The notes below the pieces were generated by a model. It saw only the letters and a list, made by a program, of their open reading frames with translations, ran no database searches and had not been told where the DNA came from. Of a stretch of 64,000 nt of DNA, positions 33,801 to 46,528 are shown piece after piece; position 1 is the stretch's first letter, and each line of letters starts with the position of its first letter. The stretch lies in assembly GCA_025769875.1 (NCBI GenBank), contig JAGFNK010000040.1:62001-126000 (forward strand), given 5' to 3'. A program made the translations under genes and the position numbers. The DNA is from Russula earlei. Lineage: Eukaryota; Basidiomycota; Agaricomycetes; Russulales; Russulaceae.

Positions 33801-34177
33801 TGCCACCTCCGCCGCCGACGCCGCCTCCCCTCCCGGTGCTCGGGTTCTCCACTCCGACCTCGCCGTCACTGCCATCAGTCCACCTGAAACTGCACGGTAG
33901 TGACGGAGTCGGTGTGGATTCCAGCGACGACGACGGAGATGACGACGAGGACGAGTTCGAGGATTCGGAGCAGACCGAGGCGACGGCGACGGGAACAGAT
34001 GTGGAGGAGAGCGTCTCGTCGTCGGAAGGCGAGGTGTGCGCGACGCCCGATAGCGGGGACCCGAGATCCGTGGACAAGTGGGTTGCGGTGAAGGGTCAGG
34101 TGCTGCCTCGCTCGCCAGAGTTGCTGCCCGTCGTGATGGTCGAGCCCCCGGCTGTGCCCGTGGCTCCGCACCCATGA
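30808..34177 (+). CDS. BCS1: Bcs1-type AAA ATPase
   Basis: Bcs1 proteins are membrane AAA ATPases; the mitochondrial one moves the Rieske iron-sulphur protein into complex III. It starts with [17 protein letters not shown], then the Bcs1-specific N domain ([41 protein letters not shown]) over several introns. The AAA part has [21 protein letters not shown] with an intron inside the Walker A glycine loop (32168-32211), Walker [13 protein letters not shown] (near 32460) and sensor [21 protein letters not shown] (32705). After a helical lid comes an unusual tail (33500-34177), Pro-rich and then strongly acidic Ser/Asp/Glu. About fourteen exons. The long tail and lack of a mitochondrial signal suggest one of the extra fungal Bcs1 paralogues rather than the complex III factor. 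Confidence 0.85.
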
Positions 34178-36512
34178 CGATGCCGAGCGCGCGTCGTGAT
34201 GGGTGGAACCGCCGATCGGAACCGACTGACGCAACGCAATGTCCGCCCAGCCTGGGAACGCGCCCGGAGGAGCAACACGGAGCTATGATGCATGTCATTC
34301 TGGCTCGTCGTGGTCGTCGCTTTTCCCAGTGATCCATGGTACCGGGCCATCGAACGCGCGCGCTCTCCCAAAGGCAAAGGCAATTCATTGTAATATTTCA
34401 GGTGTGTGTGTGCGTGCGTGTGCATGCGCGCAAACGCCGGAATATGGCCGTCACCAGGTCCATCCATAGAGAACGTAGTTAACCCCATCATCATCGTCAT
34501 CACATCATCGTCCATTGAACGTATCTCGGAACTCTTTGATTTCTCGGTGCTCGTTGGTTGGTATGGCCCAACGCTGCTACCGTCAATGATACCCCCCTTC
34601 GTTCTTCCCCTTTGACAGACTCTGCAGCCCCCCCCTACTCCCCGAACTGCTCTCTTTTTTGCGTATTGGTCCATTAGAGTTCGAAGTAAAGGTAACTATA
34701 CTATATATGAATACAAAGTAATAGAGAAAGCACCGAACGGTCCTTCCTTGACACGGCTGTGATACTCCCGATGAATATCGGGTCGTCGTTGGGGTAACTT
34801 TGAAAATCCCTTGGGGGAGCGGCACTCGCAAAGGGCCCCAACCAAATCTACCGCCAATCATCGCTTCACTCCGCCCTGCTCCCGCCCCGCACTTTTTCTC
34901 CCCCCTTTCCCCTTTCCAATTGCCAACTTTCTTCCCGAGCGTTCACGCCACCGTCCCGAGTTCCGGCGGGCGATGGGGGTGGGGTGACCAGGTGGAGACG
35001 GGCGGGCAGGGGTGCTGTGGGGGAGAGGCCACATGAGCGACTACAGTCGCTCGCAAAAGGATCAATGCTGTGCTGTCCTAATTTTTTTTTTTTTCCAACC
35101 CGGGAGCTCAGCCTCCCAGTCCACCCTTCCCATGCTCCGGTGGTCCTCTGAAACCCGTTAGCTACGGCCACCACTCAGGGAAGCATCGTGCTAAAGCGGC
35201 CGCCACTCAACGCGCTCATTTCGTTGGCCGCCGCCACCGGACACATTACCTTTTTTTTTTTTTTTTTTCTCGCGCTTCCCATCACGCCCCGTCGTCGTCT
35301 ATCCATAACCTACCAAGGGACCGTACGCCGGGGCTCTGCAGCACCACGCACATGCGTCCGTCCGTCCGCCCTTGCGTTGTTCGTGGTGACACGTGCTGTG
35401 CACTACCCATGCGCTCGTCGCAGCGCCTGTCAGTTCCAAGCCTGCCTGCCAGTCAGTCCATCTCCGGTCTCCGCGCTACCTTCCCTTGTTGTTCGCGAAT
35501 TCGACGATATCCACCGTTCCGACGGGGCTCGACGTCTCGACGTCTGGGGTCCCTTTGTTCCCATTCTCCCCCCATCGCTTGTCCCGCTCTCTTGGTATTT
35601 GTCCTCTCCTTTTGTTTATCCCTTTCGATGACGAGGACGCACGACATGAACTTTCGCTCCACCTATGAAATTTTATCCATGGGAGTGGTGGCGCGTACAA
35701 GGATCTGGTTGTGTGGTGGTGGTGGTTGGTGGTGGTTGGTGGTGGTGGCTTGCCCGCGTACCTTGACCCTGCCCGTACAGTAGCAATATGCAACGATCGA
35801 TGCCATCGATTCGATCCCACGACGGTCGTTGAGTATGATGACATCAGGTCAGGAAAACGAAAATGTTTTCCCGCGCTTGTTCGAGACCGAATTAAACGAA
35901 CGCCCAGCCGTTTAGGCGGTGCGTCAACCCTCAGCCCTGAGTGCCCTCGCAGTCTCGGTGGTAAGTTCAATAAGGACGGCAGAGGGGCACGTTGACAGGA
36001 AAATAAACAAACTTTGTCCTGGATCGGACCGAGTCGTCGTTCGCTGTTTTTTTTTTTTGCAAAGTTGAGTTCGTCCGACCCAGTGGTAATTCTAAACGGA
36101 TGTGGCCGCCTGCCCCGTCGCCCGTGGCAATGCCACCGTCAAACTCGGGGGGCGAGAAGCAGGAACAGGGACGGGCTCCGTGGGGTATGTCCCACCCACG
36201 ACTGTGGCCACACGCCTCACGCCCACGCCGACGTTGGGGGACAGCACCTCGTCGTCCGACGTCTTACATGTACATTTGAGCCGCTCAAGGTTGAGCCTGA
36301 CTCAGGTGCATGACTGATCTCAATTCTTGCTCGACAATCATGCGTACGTATGCGCCTGTGCGCGTGGCGCCGGGAGGGGGGGGGGGGGGGCTTACCCACA
36401 AACGGGTCTATGTACACAGCGTGGCGAGCGAACATGGACATGGAGAACGTGGACGAAAGGCGCCGGGAAACAAAAGGACGTGAGAAGGAGGGAGTCTACG
36501 TGTGCTCCGTGA
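34178..36512. other. Gene-free interval of 2.3 kb
   Basis: Between the 3' ends of the Bcs1-like and Vps1 genes. It contains a (GT)n/(GC)n stretch near 34400, pyrimidine tracts near 34880-34920, T-runs near 35082 and 35251, a GGTGGTGGTTGGT tract at 35713-35750 and a G-run near 36374. ORFs here are compositional. I see no gene. Confidence 0.5.
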
Positions 36513-39500
36513 CTATGAAGGCTTGAGGTTCACCTCGGACAGTATCTTAAACGCGTCCTTGTATGCCTCGAGCAGCGCCTTGACCCGCGTGCGCTCCGCA
36601 ACGAGCCCGGCGTCCTCGTCGAGAAGCTCGCCGAACAGCGCCGGCTTGTACAGCGCGCTCACCAGTCGATTTTGCACCTGCTGCGAGCTGTGGTTCACAA
36701 GGAGGTGCATGATCGCCTTGGGTATCAAGTCCTGGATGCTCTCTCGCACGATCGAAAAGTACGACGCGATGAGCGACCGTATCAAGTTGATCTCCATCTC
36801 CTCCCTCACCGTCACCTGTGACCCGTTCGCCGAGACCTAATCGGGTAGACACTCAGTTCTCTGACGCCCAGGGACCCCTGCCCCCGAGATAGCGGGTGGC
36901 GCAAAGTCAATGGGAACGTACCGCCTCGATGTGTCTGCCCAAACTTTTCATGTCATACGCCGCGCTGTTTCCATCATGCTTCCCTACCAGTAGGGCCGAC
37001 CGTATCAAGACATCCGTCCCACCAGACAAGTCTCGCCCAGACGCAACCATGTCTGTCCCACCCGCGCTACCGCCACCCTGCAGGTGCAGAGCGACAGAAC
37101 CGGCCGTGGACGCAGCGGCTGCAGAGATGGCGCTGCTCGCGCCGATCGGGCCAGGCCCGGTTGGTCCAAAAAAGTAGTTGAGGAATGACTCGCGTGTCGA
37201 TCCGTGGGCGGTGAGTTGTTGTTGCTGTTGCTGTTGCTGTTGCTGCATCGCGTTCGGGTGCGGGTTTGAGCTGCGGTGCATGTTGACGCGTGACTCGCTT
37301 GCATTGGATGATCGCGGCGATGCCCTTGGCAGCTCCTCGCGGGCGTTCTCGCTCGTGTTGCAGCGTCGCAGAGACGGACCTCGTCGTCGTCGTTACAGCC
37401 GAGGATGCAACTGCGCCTGGTGGAAACTCATCGGCAGAGTCAGTAGCCGCATCCTCTTCTTTTGATACACTCAGCGAGCCATTCACGGTCGTCCCTGAGT
37501 TTATCGTAGGCTCTGCGGACCTGGGCTGGCGGTTGGCAAAAATATCGTCACAGAGCTGCTCATGGAAAGAGGAGAGCGCCTTACTCGTGGTGGGTGTCCG
37601 TGGCGAGGCGCTGGCGGCGGATGCAGATGTTGAGTTGTTGCCGTAGTGAATGCGGGGTGGTTCGTGTTGATATAAGCGACTTGGATGTCGATGAGGCTCT
37701 GTGCGTAGGCTGAAGTTGGGCCGAGGCGTTCGCGCAGCAGCTCAGAAACCGTCTCGACAAGCTGAGCATGTAGCCGTGGGAAGCGTTGGAGTTCCTGTAG
37801 GACAAGACCTGTGTCAGTCGAGCTGACGGTTTCTGGAGGCTCTGAGAGATAGCGGTACCGCACTGGTGCAGTTGTGGCAGATCTTCACAAGTTCCTCGTA
37901 CACCAGCTCGACACACCGCAGACTGGGTGCCTCGAGGAGCTTGATTTGTGGCTTGACAAGCAGGTCGAACGCGACCTCGGGCACAAACAAGCTCGGGCGC
38001 GGACCGGTCGAATTCCGGATCGCGGTGCGTATATCCTGATTTTCCAGCGATTGCGTCGGCTCTATGCTCGCGAGTGCATGGCCAAAGACGTCGTTGAAAA
38101 TATAGTATATACGTGCGCCACCGGAGAGCTCTTTGGTAGAGATGTTCATGTTTGTACCCTCGATTGACGTGATGAAGTCGCGGGCGAATCGGGTCATCAG
38201 CCGCAGGACGAGCGCGCCTTGCTGTGTGATGCAGCGATGCGATTAGTATGAAAAGAAGGGGCAGGAGTGAATGCACGAGCCTGGTTGACGTCACCGTAAA
38301 TGGCCTCATCGCCAAACGAGTCGAGCTCTTGCTGGGCTTGGCCCATGAGCGTGTTAAGCCTTGCTTTCATATCTGGCAGCTTATCGCGAATGTGATTCAG
38401 GAGCACCTGAGCGGAGAAACGCTCGTTCACAGATTGCGTAAAAAAACCTAGAAAAAAAACCGCAAACCTGATTGAGCGTCTTGGCGAGGTGTTTTGTTCC
38501 GTTCCTGTGAGCGATGTTTCGGTACTGTGGGTGGACTCGCGAAAAACTCGGCCTCGCTCTCGAGCGCGTCGGACATGCTCTTGTCGGCGTCTATATCACG
38601 TTGCGAACGGTTCACGACACCGATAAACCCCAACTTGAGCGGGTACACCCGTCCGGTGAGAATGTCGAGCGCGTGCGTGCCTGCATCCATCAAGTCAAGC
38701 TTGGTGAGGATGCCGATCGTCCGCCGGCCTTGGGGATCGACGGATCGCGCGAGCTTGAGGGAGTCTGAGTTGGCGAGGTCTACGTTTGCGGCGGAGACGG
38801 CGAGGATGACGCTAGACATGTATGCGCGCGTATGCATGTGTGGGAGCCGAGGCTGTCAGGGTGCGCGGGTGATGGAAAGAAAGGAGGACCTCGCGCACCA
38901 GTTGGGTTTCGAGATGTACTCGAGGACGAGGCCGCGTATTTGCCTTTCGATATCGCTTGGCTGGTCACCGACGGGAATCTGACAGGGATGTGAGTCGGCA
39001 CAGACAGGACGACGATGACACCCCACGCGCCTTTGTGAGCCCGGGCAAGTCGACCAAGGTGAGATCGAGCACGTTGGGACTGTATATCCTCAGGTTGATG
39101 GGCAGCTTGGACACGCCTTTGTTCTGGCCCGCTACGCGGAACGTCTCCTGCTCGATCTCGCGCCTGATCTCGGAAAAGTCGACGAATCGCTTGTCGAGGT
39201 GGAGGAACTGGCCCCACTCGTCCCCGCCGGGCGTGTGGATCAGCTGGAGGACGAGCGGTCGGCGCGTCACGATGCCTTGGCCGCGGGGCAGAAAATCGCG
39301 CCCAACAATGCTGGCAACAATTGATGAGGTTATTTTCTTGTAGAGGAATGACGCGAGAAGGATGGTCCAACAAAAAGGGGGTAATAATTCACTTGCTTTT
39401 CTAGCACGCTGGATTTGCCTGCGGATTGACTGCCAACCTGCAAAGGGATGGTTCCAAAACATGAAGAGGTGGCCAATGGCATGAGGCCTGCGTACCACAA

Positions 39501-39661
39501 CTAACTGGGGCATGTCTAGCTCCCCGCCTGAAAGGGCCACCCATTTGATGGAGTGGTCAAGTTGAGCAAAGGGAGTACAGCGACGCGATACCGGGGCGCG
39601 CACCTAGATTACTGAATGTGTCCTGGAGTTTGTTGACAAGCTTTATGAGGTCCTCATCCAT
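36513..39661 (-). CDS. VPS1: Dynamin-related GTPase Vps1
   Basis: A large GTPase that cuts vesicles and membranes in vacuolar sorting and peroxisome division. It starts at 39661 ([20 protein letters not shown]). The GTPase domain includes LDMPQLVV before the P-loop exon, [33 protein letters not shown] (39030-39090) and [12 protein letters not shown] (38690). The middle domain has [20 protein letters not shown] and [16 protein letters not shown], and the GED at the 3' end begins [16 protein letters not shown]. The spacer before the GED holds ten Gln in a row (37213-37245) and ESFLNYFFG, typical of fungal Vps1. Stop at 36513. Around ten introns; no break seen. It starts 197 bases downstream of the Atp4 stop, on the same strand. 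Confidence 0.92.
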
Positions 39662-39858
39662 GGCTTCCACCTGGGTGTCTTGAGTAAGGAGAGAGATGAA
39701 GGGTGATGTTGGCGTGAAGTGTAGGTTATGAGAGGGGCGTCGCGCCACCCGATCGGTCTACGCGTCCTCACGGCTCACGGCCACGGCTCGAACAAAAGTA
39801 TAGTATATTTCTATCTCTACGTATTTTATTCGAGGACCCCCCTACGCCTTCCAAAAAC

Positions 39859-40974
39859 TTAGATAGCCTTGTTTTTGACGAGTTCTGCGAAGTTCACCAA
39901 AGGTCGTCAACGACTCATAGTAGGAGACAAAACACTCACGGTCGACCTCGGACACCGCCCATGCAAGCACTTCCTTCTGCGATTTCTCCTCAGAAATTGT
40001 CTTTAACACGTTGTCGACGATGGCCTTAGCGAGCCGAGCCTGCTCATTCTCCTTCTCCTGCTGTTCAAAGCGTACCCAACTATCGAGTACAGCCTTGACC
40101 TCGGCAGCAAGGGCGACGCGCTGGCGCTGCACAAACGCGTCCGCCTCGAGTCTTGCAGTCTCCTATAACCAAGGGGCCACAATGAATCGTAGATAAGCCA
40201 CGAAGAGGGGAGTGGGGAAAGTGAGGCAGGGGTCTCTGACCTTGGAAATGTCAAAAAGTCCTTGGGTAAGCGAGACGACGTCCTTCATTTCGCCTACTGC
40301 GTCGATGCGGTCCTTCACTGCCTGAGTGTGTTCTGCACGCGCACCGTCGAGCACGCTCTTGATACGAGCAATGTGGCTCTCGGCCCACTCTTTGTACGGC
40401 AGGCGCACAGTCTACACGCAAGAATATGGTGATCAGCCCTCTTTCAGTCTCCCCTTTAAGAGCACATGAGGACGAGCGCTGGTATGGCTCGTTGTAAATT
40501 CCCCACGGATTCGCATGCATGGTACAAGAAGGGTTCACGGAAGAAAAAGAAAAGGCGTACCTTGGCGATGTAGGCAAAGAGAATAAAGGACCCAACGGCG
40601 ATGACGGTCTCCTCATTGAACACGTAGAGCTCCTGCGAGATGGCAGTAGCGAGTAGGCCACTGCCCAGAATGGCCGTACCGGTCTTGGTGATCAGGCTCG
40701 GGTGTGAGGGCAGTTTGTCGATGATCTCAGCCGCGCGTTCCGCAGGAGGGGGTGGATTTGAGGACGAAGACGAGGCCATCGTACGGCTGCAGAAGGAGGA
40801 AAATGGGTGGGTGCATCAAGTCCGAAGGAACAAAACGTACGTAGGGAGTATTTGCGGGAGAGCGGCATGAGGGCATGCGCGCGACGCTGTTGGAATAGTG
40901 AAACTCGAAGATGAAATGGGGCGGAAAGACATACCAGATGCGCGGAGGGAGTTGAAAGCGATTCTCGAGGCCAT
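39859..40974 (-). CDS. ATP4: Mitochondrial ATP synthase subunit 4 (subunit b)
   Basis: The peripheral-stalk subunit b of F1Fo ATP synthase, in the inner membrane. Exon 1 (from 40974) reads MASRIAFNSLRAS and is followed by a GTATGT intron; the N-terminus looks like an import signal. Then come ERAAEIIDKLPSHPSLITKTG, two close membrane spans (TAILGSGLLATAIS; ETVIAVGSFILFAYIA) and a long charged helix (ESHIARIKSVLDGARAEHTQ; QRVALAAEVKAVLDSWVRFEQQEKENEQ). A last short exon after a GTGAGT intron gives QLVKNKAI and the stop at 39859. Length and order match fungal Atp4. No break seen. Confidence 0.92.
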
Positions 40975-43320
40975 CGTCGTCGTGTGGATCTGAGTTGGCG
41001 TTACCGACTCTTACCGCCGACTCACCGCTCCCTTCCCACGCTCTCTTACACACACTCAAACAACAACAGGCCCGGTCATACCGACGGCCTAGTCATATAG
41101 ACATTGCTAGAGCAATGCATTTCCACCTGGATGGTTTGTATGCTGCTTCAAGGTGGATTATAAGACTTAAACCGTCGGGGATTCGGTCAACTGCTTCCAT
41201 GTGCGATGAATCAACACTGAGCTTGATCAGCTCCCATCTCAGACACCACGAACATGCAGCCTCCTTCCACCCAGAGTAGTACGGTAACTTCCCAAGTCAT
41301 GCATGGTACGGAGCAGAATGGCACGTTAGGGCACCAGACACTCAGGTCTCGAAACCTCGCCATCCTTCGCCCACAGGCCCCTTTGCAACGACGGAAATAC
41401 ACGCTCTAGCCGACGCACACGACTTGACCTGATTGATTAATCCGCCATGTCAAGACCGGATCATGGTACATAGATTGTGGTATCATGGTATGCAAGGATT
41501 TATCTAACCCCCCCCCCCCCCCCCCCTTCCTGCACCTTTGGCTGATTGTTTGTCATCACGTTTTTATCTGTTTTCAGGCCTCCATCAAACGGCAAGGCGT
41601 ACAGGACAAGAGAGACTTGTTCTTCGCTTAAGTTTTCGCATGCGCTGCAGAGACCACCACCTCGCGTTTACAGCGGAGTGGCCTCCAACTGACTCATCAT
41701 CAAAGCTTGTTCCTTGCTGCTCCTCGCAGACTGTGCTCGCCTGTTTTGGCCCCGCTTACGCTCACTTGTTGCACTCCGTCCCTACTGCCATTCGTCTTTA
41801 CTCGCTATATCCGACTCGTCCACCTCGTGTCCGTCACGACCTCCAACTGACTCATCGCAAGCTCGTCCGAGTCTATTATTCACCGACCCAACTCGCCTCG
41901 TCTCTGCTCATCACCGTCTGACTCTTGTACTCGTCCTCACTGTCGTCGACGCCGCAATCTGTTTGCTCGTTCGACTCGTTCGGCCCCTCACAGATATATT
42001 TTGGGCACCGCCGCGAAGTTCGATCCACTTCATCAGTCTCGTTTCGTCCACCCTCGCCGTCTCATCCCATCCTGCGATCCCACTCCTCGTCGAACCGTCA
42101 GACTCGGGTTTGCCTGTTCACGCGGGTCTGAAACATTTACGGAGGTGGATGATGAATGTCTCGTCGCGCGTTCCTGGCATTGGCACTCTTCGCCCAACAG
42201 TGTTATCCAGAAGCAAAATGGGGGCTCTTTCTGCGCAAGCTGTGAAGCGTGTCTCTTCCCACGACGCCCTTTTACCGCTCCTTTCTCTGGATGCTGTCGT
42301 TCAGCTTTGTTTGTGCTCGTCCAACGCGCACGCATCACACTCGGACGATGACATCCCTTCCCTTTGAGGCCGCGCCTTCAGACAGCATACGCGCATAAAA
42401 GAGGAGACGATACGAAGTAATTGCAGAGGGTTGATGATTCACAGAGAGTGTGTTACGCCCCATCGAGGATATATGTCGCAAGAGTCTGGTGGCGAACGGG
42501 ACATTCTTGCGCGCATGTGACGTACGAAGTACGAACCTCGCCATGCCATGTCAAGACCACCCTACCAAGGAAATCGGTAACCGCATACCCGCATGCGCCA
42601 TAAAGATGTACTATGCTGTCCCTGAGTCGATCTCATGCGCGGAGAGTCCAATGTGCGAGACGGGAAATAAAAACCAACGATACGGAAGGCGAGCGGCAAC
42701 ATTTCGTGCACCGCGGCTTGTGGCACTTTCCTACTGGTGCACCAGAGAAAAGCTCAGAAGGTCCCCCTCTACCTCCACTCCAATCCACGATCGATCTGAG
42801 CACTACTGACGAAACTGACGAAACCGGATGGTATCAGAGTGTATCATTAGTCTGAGGCTGTCGCGTCGTGTTGACGCGCCAGTTGAAGCCCGACCCTTCG
42901 TAGCACTGGCAAGTTCTTAGGTGGAAAACGTCATATATCCCATTTCCTGCTTGCTCGAGTGTATTCTGGATTCTATCCAGTTGACCCAAGTACGACTCGG
43001 ACGATCCAGCAATAAGAATATTAAGAGAATGAGGCACATATCTCGGGGGACTCAAGTAGGCCACGTGGCAAGGTGTTGCTCTCTCAATTGAGTACTGACC
43101 TCATTTCCGGCCGGTTTGTCCGTCTTGCTAACAACAACACAATGGCGCTCTGTCGGGGCGCTCTGTCTGCCGACAACTTCGCGCTTCAATTGATGCACTA
43201 TATTTGCCACAGCTCCACAGACGCTCGGCTGATATAATGTGGGATGCTGATATCGGTGGGCCAGGGGTAGGTAAAAACTGAATGAAACCGCCCACCACTG
43301 CATTGACGAGCAATCAGGTC
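40975..43320. other. Interval of 2.3 kb without a recognised gene
   Basis: It has a run of about 20 C at 41507-41527. ORFs at 41538-42367 (127 aa and 217 aa) are Ser/Leu/Arg-rich and overlap in different frames. The last 70 bases (43249-43320) match the upstream region of the membrane-protein copy at 61078-61150. Otherwise nothing recognisable. Confidence 0.5.
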
Positions 43321-44585
43321 ATGACTTCTTTTGCCGTCGTCTCTTGGCTTACGGTATTCATCAACCTTTGGTTGATAATTTTTCAATGGAAACGAACAGA
43401 CCGGGTCGTCGCATACCACCCTCGTGCGGGACCTGGACAGGGCAATGAGCTTCGCTCACCGGATGTTGGAGGATGCCCTTCTCAACGACTCGTTCGCTCC
43501 CCTCCTAATGAACCTGCAGAGCCTCCTTAAGATATTTCCCCCTCCACACTTCCGAGCATTCGAACTCCCATTTTCACCTCCGAAAAGATTCGTCAATTTC
43601 GTGATGTTTTATGCGACCTCCAACTCGTTACGGGGCTAGGAATCTCAATCTCTGGTTGGGCCCAATTCCACAGCATTGGATACTATCACCAGCAACTGGC
43701 CAATTTTTACTTGTCATGGACGGTGAACTCATTCCTGAGTTCGCGGGTTCCCTACCTGGAATTCGATACTCTGGGAATTGTTGATGACGGAATGGGCAGC
43801 ATCCTCAGACGCACAATCCTGCTTTCCATCTACTTATCAAGTCTTGTATTTCAGGTCAAAGGATTGTCCCGTGATCGCAACAATTGGGACTGGGTCCATG
43901 GCCCTTGTTATAACTACTTGTACCCCCTATCGAATATTCCATGGCTAGTTGGCCAAGGCCTTGCAAGCTTGGCTGTATTCAACCTCATCATTTCCAAATT
44001 GACGCCTTGGAACAAAAGGTATCTGGACCTTCTCAGATATATCAGAACCAGATCTATGAATCAATTCAAATCGGAATGGGATGCGTTCAAACAGGCATCA
44101 ACAACATGGATCTCCCTATATCCTCCCTTCTGGGACGTGCCCAACGTTGTGGCTACATTCTGCAGAACATCTGTTGTTGGCATATTCCTAGTCTCATACA
44201 TTTTAGTGGAGCAAAGCGTCGCTGCATGGGCATATGGAGAAAGCTTCCATCCGGTCTCCTGGTTTGTGTGCCTTGTAAACAACGTCTGGAGCACAGTGGA
44301 CGTCATCTCGTTTGGATTCTTAACGCTCCTCTGATTAATGGCGATGAACAACGCCGCTGGGGATTCGGCCAGGTGCTTCCATGGGCGATGAACCTATCCA
44401 TCCTCTTGGCCGCAGTGGATATTTTTGGAAATAAGGATCTAGCGTTTGATATGCCACATCACAAGCGTCCAGTGTTCAGCTCCCAATGCGGACACCTCCC
44501 CTCCACCACTCAAAGATCAGCAAGGAACATACACCGTCCCCCTCCACCCACCGATCATCATATTACGAAGATCAGCGTACGGTAA
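43321..44585 (+). pseudogene. Polytopic membrane protein, copy A (interrupted)
   Basis: Starts MTSFAVVSWLTVFINLWLIIF (first span), then a soluble Arg-rich part, then TSEKIRQFRDVLCDLQLVTGLGISIS and spans including SILRRTILLSIYLSSLVF, LVGQGLASLAVFNLII and VVGIFLVSYILV, ending with WGFGQVLPWAMNLSILLAAV. A TAA at 43528-43530 interrupts the frame in a place where the copy at 61077-60606 reads on with a sense codon. A frame change near 44320 separates the last span from the rest. I found no GT..AG intron that removes either, so it is probably a decaying gene. Family not known; WGFGQ before the last span also occurs in the gene at 15081-16183. Confidence 0.6.
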
Positions 44586-45430
44586 ATTCTCGAGACATGC
44601 ATAGTATGATACAGAATGGCATTGGGGGGCAACAGACCCTCACGTCTCGAAATAACCGTAACCGTGATCCCTCTCGCCACTCTTTGCCCTCGCGCCACAT
44701 GACTCAGGCCGACGCAACACGATTTGACCTGAGGGAAAGACCGCACCCCTGTCGTCGCAAATGCCCCCTTCCGGGAGTACGCGGCCGTCAATCAAGTTAC
44801 CGCGTCCCTCTCTTACAGTAATTAACGGACAAGTACTTGATATACAACGGACATCCCTTATCATCATACCTCATTGGACAAGTACACACTACTTTGGTGC
44901 GCACGCCCTAAGCGCAGCACTATTTCTCGATCGCCTTTCGTTATACACGGCCCCTAAGGCCTTACATATGATGTAAATGTATGTTTTCGTTATATGTTTC
45001 ATGCGCTCACGTATATATTGTATCCGCGATGAATATGTACGTTCCATTTTGTTATGATCTCATACGACGTCATACATAAAATCATAAAAAACTACTTATA
45101 GTATATACTTCCGTGTACGATTACCAAGCCCGTAGCGTACTTGTGATTTAACTACGGCCCTCGCGTGGGCCCACACAATTGAAGCGTTTTCTACCATTCC
45201 ATTCCCGTCCCTGGCCCTTTTCTCACCAACATATACAATTGTTTCTCATAGAGAGAGTTCTTCCGTGTGGCATGCTTGCGTATAGGTGACTGGAGTGCGA
45301 AAATGCGACAACGGAAACCAAAAAAACAAACGCACATGTAAATCCGTTCGGGCGTACATGCGCACCGTGTTGAATTGTGCAGTGATAAGGTAGATTATAA
45401 TTAGATTGTAGTAGATCTAATAAAATATTA
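44586..45430. other. AT-rich interval
   Basis: Downstream of membrane-protein copy A. No supported gene. Several short AT-rich runs and TATATA-type stretches near 45000-45110. Confidence 0.5.
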
Positions 45431-45432
45431 TT

Positions 45433-45454
45433 CAGTTTCTGTGAGACGAAACTG
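45433..45454. repeat. 22-nt hairpin repeat, copy 1
   Basis: CAGTTTCTGTGAGACGAAAC plus TG; the 7-base arms CAGTTTC and GAAACTG can pair around an 8-base loop. An identical copy lies at 46093-46114, directly beyond the right end of the MITE. Confidence 0.7.
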
Positions 45455-45534
45455 TTGTGTCATATTTACCTAATAAATTGTTACTACAATGTGTAATCAG
45501 CTACTGATAAAATCGTGAGAGTGTAAGTACTTCA

Positions 45535-46091
45535 GGCCCCTTTTACCAACCGAGAATTCTTGCTTGAATCTTGAACTTGAACTTGGATTTCGGGATTTTC
45601 CGGGAGTGACAGGAGTGACAGGAGTGATGTAAGTGATATGATGTATATAATAAATTAATATGCATTTTTTTTTGTTGTCATTTGCATACTCACATATTTG
45701 GGGTTACACATGATGTGTCAGCGTCAAACTCGGAGTTGAGCAGTCCAACTTGAGCTCAACATCTGGGTGCTTGCAGCCCCATTTTCACCAGAGCTGCACA
45801 TACAAAATTTGCACAAAGATGTGCACCCACACATTGGTGACACATATTCTGCCTTATGACATGCTTGCAATACCCCACTTGGAAGGAGTGGAAGGAAGGG
45901 TTAGAAAAAATATTTTACATATCACATGTAAACCCAGCAAATCACACCAGAAAATAACTCATATTTGAAATGGACTCATATTAGTTTATTATGTCACTTA
46001 CATCACACCTGTCATTCCTGTCACTCCTGGAAAATCCTGAAATCCAAGTTCAAGTTCAAGATTCAAGAATTCTCAGTTGGTAAAAGGGGCC
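45535..46091. mobile_element. Harbinger-like MITE, 557 bp
   Basis: The ends GGCCCCTTTTACCAAC.. and ..GTTGGTAAAAGGGGCC are inverted repeats; with small differences the match goes on for about 110 bases on each side (GAACTTGAACTTGGATTTC, GAGTGACAGGA). TCA flanks both ends (45532-45534, 46092-46094), a 3-bp target duplication. GGCC-starting ends and 3-bp duplications are features of PIF/Harbinger elements and Tourist-like MITEs. No transposase is present. Confidence 0.75.
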
Positions 46092-46092
46092 T

Positions 46093-46114
46093 CAGTTTCT
46101 GTGAGACGAAACTG
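46093..46114. repeat. 22-nt hairpin repeat, copy 2
   Basis: Identical to 45433-45454. Its first two bases overlap the TCA duplication of the MITE. Confidence 0.7.
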
Positions 46115-46528
46115 AAGTATCTACTGTATGTACAATGCTCTTAAGTATCTGAGAGTGTCCCTAATTATTTTATCTGTAGTAACCATCAAATTGATTTCAT
46201 GATTGCTTTGTGCTAGCTACCAATTGTCTTAGATCACACTATCAATTTGCTATCGTATGTGTTCAGCAACTGAGCTGAAATGCTTATGTGGTCTGGGCCT
46301 GTGGGCTGTGCCTGGACAGTTTCCGCCAACGTGTCAATGCCTTGGCTACTCTTTATCTCAACACACTGCACGACCTAGACCTGGAAGACATAGTTAGCGC
46401 GCCTTTTCCGTTCTCGTATTGTAACATTATTATCTATATACGGACGTGTTGCTGGCTATCAGAGACCCACGGCTGGCACGCCTCACAATGGACGTGTGGG
46501 CACACGGCCGACGTGACCCGCTCGGGCT

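Noticed and set aside
41507..41527. C-run as an assembly gap
   Set aside because: No N bases and normal flanks; treated as a homopolymer.
41538..42367. Overlapping ORFs of 127 and 217 aa
   Set aside because: Ser/Leu/Arg-rich, overlapping in different frames, no domain and no matching splice pattern.
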